A DNA stretch of 64,000 nt from Rhineura floridana (taxonomy: Eukaryota > Chordata > Lepidosauria > Squamata > Rhineuridae): contig NC_084482.1 of NCBI RefSeq assembly GCF_030035675.1, positions 221,363,943 through 221,427,942 on the forward strand. The letters are read 5' to 3'. Positions 12,661 through 22,203 of the stretch are shown here, one piece after another. A program made the translations under genes and the position numbers. The notes below the pieces were generated by a model. The model saw only the letters and a program-made list of their open reading frames with translations. It ran no database searches and was not told the DNA's origin. Numbering within the stretch: the stretch's first letter is position 1; each line of letters starts with the position of its first letter.

Positions 12661-12757
12661 GTAAGGGGAGGATCATTGGGGGAGAGACCGAGGGGACAGC
12701 TGGGGTGCATCTCCCTGAGCATAGCGGGGAGGGCTCTGGGAGAATACTACCTCTGAG

Positions 12758-12895
12758 GCTGCATAAGGAGAGCCTGCCGGATCAGGCCAATAGCCCGTCT
12801 GTTCCAGCAGCCGGTTCTTGCAGTGGCCGACCAGATGCCTGTGGGAAGCCTGCAAGCAGGACCTGAACACATGAGCACTCGCCCCACTTGTGATT
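12758..12895 (-). mobile_element. CR1 3'-end fragment
   Basis: The sequence GAGAGCCTGCCGGATCAGGCC and what follows matches the 3' untranslated end of the full CR1 copies (57,290-57,420), more diverged. It is shared by all units (31,920-32,058, 44,870-45,000 inverted, 61,030-61,160), so it predates the duplications. Confidence 0.75.
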
Positions 12896-13079
12896 CGGTG
12901 ACACGTGTCTGGCAGAACTCTGGCAAAACTCCTAAAATACACTCTTGGAGAGGTGGGATCTTTTTCGAGAGTCAATCAAGCTCTGCCCTGCAATTGTGTC
13001 TGAGCAGTGTAAAATCCAGAAATACTCACCCCCACAAAAGCTAAATAAAAAGTAACTGTACTAAAGAAATGCAAAGAAA

Positions 13080-13495
13080 AAGAGAGTGGGACAGCTTCAA
13101 GAGAGTCACACGGCTTGGTACCAAAATACCTGATGGAACGCCTCTCCTGACACGAACCCACCCGTACACTACGCTTAACATCTAAGGCCCTCTTCCGGGT
13201 GCCCACTCCGAGGGAAACTCGGAGTCTGGCAACAAGGGAGAGGGCCTTCTGAGTGGTGGCCCCCAAATTATGGAATGATTTCTGTGATGAGGTGAGCCTG
13301 GCGCCAACACTGTTATCTTTTCGGCGCCAGGTCAAGACTTTCCTCTTCTCCCAGGCATTTTAGCATGTGCTTTTAAATTGCTTTTTAAAATGTATTTTTA
13401 GATTTCTATATTGTTTTTGTGGTAAACCACCCAGAGAGCTTCGGCTATGGGGTGGTATATAAATGCAATAAAATCAATCAATTAATTAATTAATC
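13080..13495 (+). mobile_element. L2 LINE 3' fragment
   Basis: Plus-strand remnant of an L2 reverse transcriptase C-terminus and 3' end, diagnosed by the GTAAACCACCCAGAGAGCTT tail, TATAAATGCAATAAAAT and a short AATT-rich 3' repeat. It aligns with the end of the L2 open frame at 37,039. Shared by all units (32,240-32,655; 44,250-44,690 inverted; 61,340-61,760). Confidence 0.8.
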
Positions 13496-13544
13496 CCAGT
13501 GTGCCCCACTGGTCAGGCTATTAGTACGATATGAACCAAAGTGT

Positions 13545-13690
13545 AGCTGCTAAGTGTCCTGCTCTGTTGCCATTCCCAGCATACTGCCTCTGGCAGTGGA
13601 GGGAATGCATTGCCATTGTGGCTCATAGCCACTGATGTCCTGATCCTCCATGGATTTGTCCAATCTTCTTTGAAAGCTATTCAAGTTTTT
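13545..13690 (-). mobile_element. CR1 C-terminal/3' fragment beside KRAB exon
   Basis: The minus strand encodes a diverged CR1 C-terminus ([17 protein letters not shown], compare FKRRLDKFMEDRAINGY in the intact copy). It lies about 50 bp upstream of the KRAB-A acceptor in every unit (32,707-32,855; 44,050-44,200 inverted; 61,815-61,960). The open frame in this region is LINE-derived, not a host gene. Confidence 0.75.
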
Positions 13691-13696
13691 GGCTGA

Positions 13697-13918
<222 letters not shown>

Positions 13919-14009
13919 TGAAGGTATGGATTTAGTACCTGTGCTATTTAATCTTCCACTGCAGGAATGCTGTCGTGGAAATGGGTGCCTGGGCCCTGGA
14001 TATTTGGGG

Positions 14010-14222
14010 AGGGACTGCAGCTCAAAAGGGGAACACCTGCTTTGCATGTACAAGGTCCGAGGTTTAGTCCCTGGCAGCTCCAAGAGGGGTGAAAGGATCC
14101 GGTAGGAGGTGCTGGGAAAGGTCTTTCTCTGCCTGACATCCACAGCTAGTTGCTGTAAGCAGGCGGGACTAGATGGACCAATTCTCTGATCTGGTAGAAT
14201 GCAGCTTCCTCTGTTCTTGGGG
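14010..14222 (+). mobile_element. tRNA-derived MIR-like SINE
   Basis: A box-A-like start (AGCTCAAAAGGGGAACACCTGC), a box-B-like GGTTTAGTCCCTGG, a core region and an end GACTAGATGGACCAATTCTC match the common squamate MIR-like SINE. Shared with units 2 (33,170-33,375) and 3 (62,278-62,500). The left edge of the inverted block at 43,702 falls inside this SINE. Confidence 0.7.
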
Positions 14223-14289
14223 CTTTTTGATCATTCAGTGTGAAAAGTGCCCCTCCCTGCCACCTTCTGCTGCCCCATGATGAAAAATC

Positions 14290-14875
14290 TTACCTTGCAG
14301 CAGGAGGAGGAGAGGGCAGAAGCTCCCAAACTCCAGCAGAGCATCTTCTCCTGCATCCTCAACAGATCATTGACACTCTGTGCCTTGTACTCTAAACCCC
14401 CAATGGGAAGAGATGCTCCCGGGAGCACCTCCTGCCTCCTCCCTCTTCCTTCCTCTGCCGAAAGGTCAGCTTTTGTCTTTGAAGCAGGAAGATCGGCAGT
14501 TTGGAGAAGAGGAAGCGGAGGTGGAGGCTACAGTTTGTAGGGAATGACCTCCAGAAGACAGGACAGAGAGCAAGATTTAGCTTTGCCAGCCCTGGTGGGA
14601 AGTCTGGAAGCAGAACTGGAGCACAGAGACTCTTTGACTCAGGCAGAGACACAGCAAAGGCAGCAGGCAAGAAGGTCCCCGAGAAAGGCTCCCTGGCAGC
14701 TGGAAGAAGGGCCGTTCCCTCAGCTAGCAGAGATCCCGGGAAAGCAGGAATTGCAGCAGCGCCCTTGAAAAGGGGACCTTTGCTCCAGCAGGAAAGGGTC
14801 CAGAGAAGGCAGGAACCTGCGGTGATGAATGAAAAGCAGGGGAGGGTGATGGAGTCAGACCCCAGTTGACATCTG
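14290..14875 (+). other. Conserved intronic stretch with unproven open frames
   Basis: This segment is kept in all three units (33,440-34,026; 62,570-63,060). Open frames of 120-220 codons occur, but the frame shifts between copies: in unit 2 one 222-codon frame spans it, while in unit 1 it is broken in two. A splice-acceptor-like ACCTTGCAG precedes QEEERAEAPKLQQ. No family is recognised. Frame disagreement argues for noncoding DNA or a dead exon. Confidence 0.3.
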
Positions 14876-15119
14876 GGGCTAAGAGAGATTTCAAGCAGCA
14901 AAAGGAACCGCACAAACTGGAACCCAGAGTGGGACCAATTTTACTCCTTAGGCTACTTTTTCCCATCAGGCCTCTTTGTTTCTGTTGCAAAGTGACCCAT
15001 ATAGAAGCCATTTTTAAAGCTCATATTATCAATATTGAGCTGGAGGGTCTCCGAGGCTCATAAAGTAGTAGCCAGCCAACAACACCCTCACCTGTATGAA
15101 TCTCCCGTGCTTTAAGATC

Positions 15120-15430
15120 AACAGATGAGGCCTTCCAGGTGGTCCCTACACAGGATGAGGTACATGGTGATTTTTCAGTAAAGGCTCCTCGACATGGAAC
15201 ATTCTCCCTACGTCGGGCCTCGTCTCTTTATATTTCCATGCCGTCGGTGAAGACATCTTTTTGGGAAGGTGTTCGGAGGAAGACAGACCCGAAATTCCTG
15301 CTGCTTTTAATAGTTGTCATTCAGTGTTTTATTGTGTGTTTGGATAGACTGTGGGAGTTTTTTGGGATGTTTATATATTCTTATCTACTTCTTCCTTATT
15401 ATAAACTGTCCTGTCCAAAAAGGTGACGTA
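15120..15430 (+). mobile_element. Old L2-type 3' fragment
   Basis: A diverged L2-like end (CGACATGGAACATTCTCCCT, then TTTTAATAGTTGT and a TTATAAACTGTCC region). Equivalent copies lie at about 34,276-34,590 and 63,325-63,635. The 95-codon open frames here are LINE remnants. Confidence 0.5.
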
Positions 15431-16029
15431 TAATTCACCTACATGACAATGAATAAGTAAATATCCACTAATAGCAGAGCTGTAAAAAAATGGAAGAAAA
15501 TAACGAACTGATAACAGAAACCAGCAATGCGCAATATTGCACCTCATCTTCCTCTCTTCCCTCCTGCAGTAGCAGAAGCAAGACAGGCGTGTGCGTGTGT
15601 GATATACATAATAGTTTTTGCCAGCAGTTAGGTCTGACCAGGTGAACCAAGTGGCCAGAGATCCCAGCCAAGAATCTTTTTACGTCTAGGAATATCTAAT
15701 GGCCGATCAAGAAAGGAAATCTTTATCAGTGTCTATGTATAATTAAGACGTCTAATTTACTATACTTTGTGGACATAGCCACATATCAGAACATAGGTCT
15801 TACACAGCACATACAAAGGGGATGTACGCTAACGTGTTGCATTTCAAAGGACAGCATAGGTCACATTGATTTCCATCTGAAAAGGAGTGATCTCACCTTT
15901 GCTGCGTGTGGACCTTAACACTCAGAGCAGGTGGTTCTTTCTTCGACCAGTGTCACGGACATCTGGTAAAAATCCCCAAGGCTGTCTGTCTTTTATAGCT
16001 CAAGTTTGTATCTATCTAGACCAGGGTTT

Positions 16030-16160
16030 CCCGACATTTGAGCCACAGACGTTGTGGGACTACAACTCCCATCAGCCCCATCCAGCATGACCAATGGTCA
16101 GGAATTATGGGAACTGTAGTCCAGCAACATCTGTGGACCAAAGGTTGGGAAACCCTGATC
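16030..16160. mobile_element. ACTACA-type inverted-repeat element in intron
   Basis: GACTACAACTCCCATCAGCC at the left and GGGAACTGTAGTCCAGCAAC at the right form imperfect inverted arms, flanked by outer arms AGGGTTTCCCGACATTTGAG and its near reverse complement. The same element lies at 35,180-35,325 in unit 2. It is probably a short non-autonomous DNA transposon. Confidence 0.55.
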
Positions 16161-16850
16161 TAGACTCTGTCAGTTCATGCTCATATTACTACTATACTCT
16201 TGTTTCCATCATTTGAACTCTCATCCTAACCTGCATCTTGATGCTGATGTTGTTTTCTGATAAGTTCTCCTGACTCACCCCTGTACAGCTTCAGCCATAT
16301 ATAGACATGATCATTGGCTGAATGCCCGGACTCCTTATAAAATGTTGATACTTTATGGGAAAGAATTTATTTTGGAACTATGTAAAGAAAACTCAAAGGA
16401 AAAAAGACACTTTAACTGGCAGCTTGTCTTTTTACTCATGTTTTGGCTTGTATTGTTTGCGCTACTTTTCCACACATAATTTTATGTAAATCAATTATAA
16501 AGAATTGGAGATGGCCAATTTCTGTAAATACAGGTGGCCTGTGACACAGTGAATTGCATCCACTGTTGCTGACTTTACTAGGTTCTGCCCTAGTAGTTTG
16601 CAGCCTACTAAGAAGCTGGCTTTACTAGGTTCACCCCCAACAAGCATTTCAAGATGAGCTTCATGCCCAGTGGACGCATGTTCACAAGTGCCAGACTGAC
16701 CCTACTTGGTCCACACAACTCTGTTGTATTCACCGAGAGCAGGACTTACCAGATCAAAATTATACCTTTTCTTATCTATAAAAATCTCTGTTTGTAAGGG
16801 CTGAATATTTTCTGGTCAAAAGTAACTAGTCTTGTCTATTTCCTTCAAAG

Positions 16851-16925
16851 AGTCGGACCTCCATTCGTGTTGGGAAGAAAGAAAAGATCCCTTTATCCAG
16901 TATCCCAAAGATGCGACATCAACAG
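16851..16925 (+). CDS. KRAB-B-like exon, unit 1
   Basis: A pyrimidine-rich acceptor TCTATTTCCTTCAAAG (ends 16,850) and donor ACAG|GTAGAT bracket 75 bp that read in phase 1 to phase 1, matching the KRAB-A donor and the finger-exon start. The peptide ESDLHSCWEERKDPFIQ, followed by YPKDATST, resembles the KRAB B-box pattern (SKPDLISQLEQGKEPW). In KRAB proteins the B-box supports A-box repression. Unit 2 lacks the 3' third of this exon and its donor. Probable but unproven by transcripts. Confidence 0.55.
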
Positions 16926-17059
16926 GTAGATGTTCAGCTGCGTTGAGGCCCCATTTTGGTTTGGAAATTGTAGGATTTTTCAGTTCCTGTGTAATATGAT
17001 TCGTTGCAGATTAATTGACCCATCAGGGTGTGAGTTGTTCTGGAGAACATCTTAGATGT

Positions 17060-17150
17060 CTTTAAGAAGAGCCTGCTGGATCAGGCCAATGGCAGCATGC
17101 CTATAGGAAGCAAGCAAGCAGGACCTGAGTGCAACCCTTGTCCCGTTGGG
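17060..17150 (-). mobile_element. CR1 3'-end fragment
   Basis: AAGAGCCTGCTGGATCAGGC with following GCAAGCAAGCAGGACCTGAG is a short, diverged CR1 3' end. The matching piece is at about 36,195-36,290 in unit 2. Confidence 0.6.
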
Positions 17151-17916
17151 AGCACAGTGACTGTCTTAAAGCTGCAAAGCACCCTTCCCCCTCCTTTCAT
17201 TGAGCAGGGGGGGAGGGGAAAAAGGTGCCTTTCAGATGGGCTGCCTGCCAGAGAAGTCCCATGCACAGCCGATCTTTCTAAAAAGCAGTGGCTTCCGAAA
17301 GGGAACAGGCACCCACAGCCAAGCTGAACCCTTGGCTTGCCACCCCACACTGCTTCTTTCAACTTCAGGAGCTGAATGGGGCTGCTTCACAGAGCAGCGC
17401 TGGGAGGGAGAAGTGATTTCCATTCATTGGAAACAGCTTCCCCTTCCTTGAGCAAAGCCCCCTCCAACCGCTGATCAGCTGACTGGCAGGTGCAAGTGCG
17501 CCCCAGTCCAGCAAAGGAGCAATTGGCAGCCCATTTCAAGGTCCTGGTGGTTCTTTTGAAGCCTCACCTTTATCTGCCGCACATCTGATGTCAGATCGGA
17601 GGGTGGTGCCTTTATGTCCTCCCTGTAGACTTCCCATTCGCATCTGATCAGGCACTGTGAGGATGCTGGACTAGATAGGCCTGTGGTCTGATTCCACAGG
17701 GCTGTTCTGAGGAAGAGCCGCTAGGTTGAAGTTTCTTTTCTACCTGCTGAGGAATCCCCCAAATTAAGATGGCTGGATTGGTTTCCACAGAGCCCCTGAG
17801 TGGAGATTTATGTACACCTCCAGGCAACTGGTCAGGAGGATAACTTGGGTCCCTGTACTAATCGGTTCCAGATCTAAAATCTTTGTTTGCTTTGGGGAGG
17901 AGAGGATAATTTGGGA

Positions 17917-17998
17917 ATGTCAAAACTAGGCTTCACCTCTTGGCTGGAAGAGCATGATCCAGTTGTATGTGGCTCTGATGAAAGGGAGAGATCAGTAG
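17917..17998 (+). pseudogene. Second KRAB-B-like exon, acceptor side lost (unit 1)
   Basis: Reads MSKLGFTSWLEEHDPVVCGS, a better KRAB B-box match than the 16.85-kb exon, and ends at an intact phase 1 donor GTAG|GTATGG. Compared with the paralogous exon at 20,012-20,125, about 30 bp holding the acceptor and first codons are missing just upstream. It is therefore probably not spliced in as a normal exon. The same structure is at 39,665-39,746 in unit 2. Confidence 0.55.
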
Positions 17999-18882
17999 GT
18001 ATGGACTTGAAAGATTACTCAGGGAAGCTGTAGAAGGATTTCACAACACTGAATCTTGGTGGTCTCCAGGAAGCTAGAGGGAGTACCCCAACACCTCAAA
18101 TACCCCACGCTTCCCCCACATAGGTGTAGGGTTGGCAGTAGCGTGTGCTATGTGCCTTTGAAGCACTCTCTATTTTCAGCAGTAATCAAAAGTGTGACAT
18201 AAAATATAAATACTTTATTAAAAGAGGAAAGAGGAAAATTACAAGCGTGCACATTCACTCTCAAATCAGCAAAGCTTCTCCAATGGATCCTTAGCAGCAA
18301 TGAAGTAGCTTGCAGGCATGAAAGATCTTCCTTACTCTGCCAGCTCAGCAGAGGGGCACCCCCATGCTCCAAAAGCAATGCCCAGGCTGCTGGGACTAAG
18401 TGGTAGCTCAGAGAACATAGGATCCGCCTCTGGATGGTCAGGTAGTGATGACATGTTCTTTATATACCCTCACCGATGTTCCCCCCTCTTTCTTAAAGAT
18501 GTTTTAATGTCAAATCTCTGAAATTAGTTGGTCTCTAGCCTTCCACATCACCTTCTTTCCTGGAAAGTGTCTGTCCTGATTGCATAGGTTGTTTTCAAAG
18601 TGCACACTTGTTCGACTTTTTGAGATTAAACTTTGTGGTTTCTATCTCCTTTTGGTTCTGCTTTTTGTGACCTTCGGGACTTTCTAAACCTCAAATGTCA
18701 ATCATTGGTGACCCAAAGTGACCTGCTCTTTTAAAGCTTTTCCCTAACAAATACGGATGCCATTTTATGATTAATTGAAACCTATAGAAACCCTAAAGTT
18801 ATAATCTCTGTTTAATCAGTACCTCTATATTGGCATTATAATTGCATTTAAAGCATCTTCCTTTCTTGCACGTGCGTCCCAG

Positions 18883-19163
18883 GTTACCTTCCTCAGTTTA
18901 TCCAGCATGTCTCCCTTTCATCTCTGAAATTAGTTGGTCTCTAGCCTTCCACATCACCTTCTTTCCAGGTTACCTTCCTCAGTTTATCCAGGATGTCTCC
19001 CTTTCATCTCTGAAATTAGTTGGTCACTAGCCTTCCACATCACCTTCTTTCCAGGTTACCTTCCTCAGTTTATCCAGGATGTCTCCCTTTCATCTCTGAA
19101 ATTAGTTGGTCACTAGCCTTCCACATCACCTTCTTTCCAGGTTACCTTCCTCAATTTAGCTTT
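18883..19163. repeat. 86-bp minisatellite in intron, unit 1
   Basis: Three full 86-bp units begin at 18,883, 18,969 and 19,055, with a partial fourth at 19,141. Units are nearly identical. A related half unit lies at 18,515-18,560. Each unit contains CACCTTCTTTCCAG|GTTACC, which resembles a splice acceptor. The overlapping open frames here are by-products of the repeat. Unit 2 lacks this whole stretch. Confidence 0.9.
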
Positions 19164-19369
19164 CTTGGAGCAAACCAGGATGTCTCCCTTTGCATCCTCC
19201 AGCTTGCTATTGTGCTTTGCGTAGAGACATTTAAAATTTCTTGTAACGAATTCACTCTTGCTTGCATTCATTTGTAAATTACTCCCTATCCATGATGAAG
19301 CTTCATCTCCTTTGAAACTAGATTTCATAGAGTTTAAATGATTTGAACATTGACATGAAATCGAGCCTT

Positions 19370-19645
19370 CAGCGTCATCGGCCCAGTTCTCTGGAAAGCT
19401 CTGCCAACAGAGGTTCAGCAGGCGTCTTCTGTTTTAACTTCGAAGCGCCTGCTGAAAACCTTTCTGTGCCGCCAGGCAGGCAATTAAGAGCATGCTCTTT
19501 TCACAACACTTGACCTTTGTTTTTATTGTATATTTGATGTTTTTAATTTATGGTGGTTGCCTTTTCTTAACGTGTTGTAAACTGCTTTGACGTTTCTAAT
19601 GAAATAGCGGTATACAAAGAGCCTATAAATGAATAAATAGATGTG
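19370..19645 (+). mobile_element. L2 3' fragment
   Basis: CCAGTTCTCTGGAAAGCTCT through GTTGTAAACTGCTTTGACG and a ATAAATGAATAAATAG end fit an old L2 3' terminus. It lies in the part of the intron that is missing from unit 2. Confidence 0.6.
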
Positions 19646-20011
19646 ATATCTCTGGAATCAGAAAAACAGCTGGAGCTAAGTGATGCCTTCACATGCTCCC
19701 TGTAGACTTCCCATCTGCATCCACTTTGGCACTGTGAGGATGCTGGAATAGATAGGCCTGTAGTCTGATCCAGCCAGGCTGTTCATATAAGGAGGGGGAA
19801 TGGCATCCAGGTTGAAGTTTCCTTCCCATCTGCTGAGAAATCCCCCAAATTAAGATAGCTGGATTGGTTTCCACAGTGTCACTGAATTGAGGTTTTTGAA
19901 CAGTTTCTTGTCCACAAGAGACATTTGGATCTACATGTCCCTGTGCTATTCATCTCCAGGAGATCTAAGATCGTTCTTTGTTTTGGAGAGAGGAGAATAA
20001 TTTCAGTTCAG

Positions 20012-20125
20012 AATTAACTAGCTTACCTGTAACTTTGAAAGAAATGTCAAATCTGGGCTTAGTCTCTTGGCTGGAAGAACAAGATCTAATTGTACAGGGC
20101 TTTGATGAAGGGGAGAGATCAGTCG
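20012..20125 (+). pseudogene. Third KRAB-B-like exon, donor lost (unit 1)
   Basis: After an acceptor-like TTTCAGTTCAG, a phase 1 frame reads ELTSLPVTLKEMSNLGLVSW and continues LEEQDLIVQGFDEGERSV, a clear KRAB B-box relative. Where the paralogous exon at 17,998 has G|GTATGG, this copy has GGGCAT, so the GT donor is lost. The surrounding 19,680-20,160 is a paralogous duplicate of about 17,630-18,010. It is absent from unit 2 through the 2.1-kb difference. Confidence 0.55.
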
Positions 20126-20639
20126 GGCATTCCCCTTACGGTTCAGAGCATCATTGCAAACTCGTGTAGTGTTGGTCTTTGGCCATCCCTGTCTTAGCTC
20201 AGCTAAGTTTAATCCCTTGAATCTTCAGGTGGAATTTAGAAGTGTCTTTATCTGAAAACCTGCAGCGCAGCTGCCAGCCAGTATTGACAGTACTGAGCTC
20301 GAGGGACCAGGGGTCTGATTCAGTATATCACAACTTCATTTGTTCCTATATTTCTGTCTGACCGGCTCTTTTGACTGCAGTCAAATTATTAAGAATCAAG
20401 GAGAAGTGAGCTGTGCCCAATTTGTCCTGTTCTGCAGACTTGCTGCCCTTCTCTTCCCCCACACCCCACTTTTCATTGCATATTATTTTAGAAATATATA
20501 TCACAGTTGTATGGCAGTAGGAGGAAACCCAGACAAATCTGGGCTTAGTGACATCAAGTGTTATATGGACCTGAAAGGAATTTATGTTGCTGTGTGAGAC
20601 TGTAGGATATTCAGGTAACCTTGCTTTCATCTGGCCACG

Positions 20640-22135
20640 CAAAGATAACGTAAAATCTTTATTACGGTCCAAGACCAGCAATATAATTACGGATCCTCTG
20701 AATAACAGAGTGGAGATAGAATAGAATACAGTATCAGTGCAGTGAGAAAGCTAAAAAGCTAAAACCGGGTCCACATAGTAATCTAGCTAATACCTTGATC
20801 TAATAGACATCGCATTAGGTCCCTTCTGCGAGCCATAGCAGCTGTGCAGAACGAGGCGACCTCAGAGTGATCCGTGATTCTGAATCTGCCGTTAAATATT
20901 GTAAAATCATAGCTTCTGGGCTCAGAGGAAGATTAGATAAAAGTGGGGAGATGAACTTCAGGCGGAGATCTGAATAAAACGGGCAGCAAAGTAGTACAAG
21001 GTTCACTGTCTCCACCGCATCTGCTCCACAGGGGCAAGTTCGATCATAACAATCGACTCCCCTGTATCTACCCTCCATAGTGCCGAGGGCAGAACATTGA
21101 GTCGTGCCAGGGTAAAAGCTCTCCTGAGTTTTGGGGTAGATAAACTTGAAATGTAAGTGGCCAAGATACAGGGATTTACATTAATACTGCATTCTGAATA
21201 AGCGGCAACTAGGCTCATGTTGTTCTGATACTCAACATCTTTGAGGCGTTGGATGATTGTTGTTTTAGCGGTCGTATGGCCTAGGGCACCAATCGCTGGG
21301 AGCGAAAAACCGAGAGTTCCGAGTTTGTGAATCGTTACCCGATGCCATTGAGATTGGAAGGAATCTTCCAAAGTTAAGGGGGGCAATCCCGTGGGTAAAA
21401 ATAGCAGCTTCATCCAGTAGTTAAATTTTAATATCCAAGCGTGGGTCTCAATCAGAAGGGCACCTAATTCCAAGCGTAAGGTCACATTGGGGACACATCT
21501 CGGAGCACCCAAAACGGACCTCATGAATTTAGATTGTACCCTCTCCAACCATGCGTAATTGCCTCCACTACAAATTTGGGTCCCATAAAGAAGTTGAGGA
21601 AGCACCTTGGCGTTGAATACTTGGACTGCTGCCGGAATGTACTGACCGCCCTTTGTATAAAAGAAGGTCATTAAACTCTGGCTGATTTCTGTGCCGTCGT
21701 AGCAGACTGGACAAAATGCGCATTCCAAGAACCTAAGGGGTGGAATGCAATGCCAAGGTAACTGAAGGCGTTGACTTGGTCAATAATATGGTTGTCAATT
21801 TGCCAGCGGTGTTTATGTCTACTTTTGGCAAAAACTAAAACCTTACATTTCGCATAGTTAATTCTCAAAAGTTCATCCACACAAAAGGAGGCAAGTTCTC
21901 TTAAGAGACGACGTAAGCCCACCTGCGTTTGGGATAACAGGGCAATGTCGTCGGCATATAGAAGACAGGTTAAGTGTCTCCTTGCAAAGACAGGAGGGTG
22001 AGAGTTTACTGCCAACAGGCATTTTGTCAGCGAGTTTATATAGATATTGAATAGGGAGGGAGGGCCATGCAAAGATAAAAGGGGGAGAATTATGGAGATG
22101 CAAAAATGGAGAAGCAGATAATTGGGCTTCATCTG
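20640..22135 (-). mobile_element. Non-LTR retrotransposon RT fragment, unit 1
   Basis: The minus strand encodes the C-terminal half of a non-LTR reverse transcriptase. It has FNIYINSL, then the catalytic LLYADDIALLSQT (near 21,950), then thumb-like sequence (LGIAFHPLGSWNAHF), and a C-terminal CPCGADAVETVNLVLLCCPF region. It is split over frames 21,671-22,132, 21,003-21,728 and 20,815-21,078. It is not CR1 or L2; Vingi/I-like or R4-like are possible, and I do not assign it. It is 5'-truncated about 70 bp from the finger-exon acceptor and shared with unit 2, so it predates duplication. Confidence 0.7.
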
Positions 22136-22203
22136 TGATGAAATGCTTTGTTTTTGCCTTGAAATTCCAATGTGTTTTTTTCAACCCTCTTCCCCCTCAG
22201 CAG

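Noticed and set aside
15139-15426. 95-codon frame kept in units 1 and 3 (63,344-63,631)
   Set aside because: Fits a decayed L2 3' end and is broken in unit 2.
18842-19277. Open frames over the 86-bp repeats
   Set aside because: A product of the minisatellite; no domain and no conservation in unit 2.
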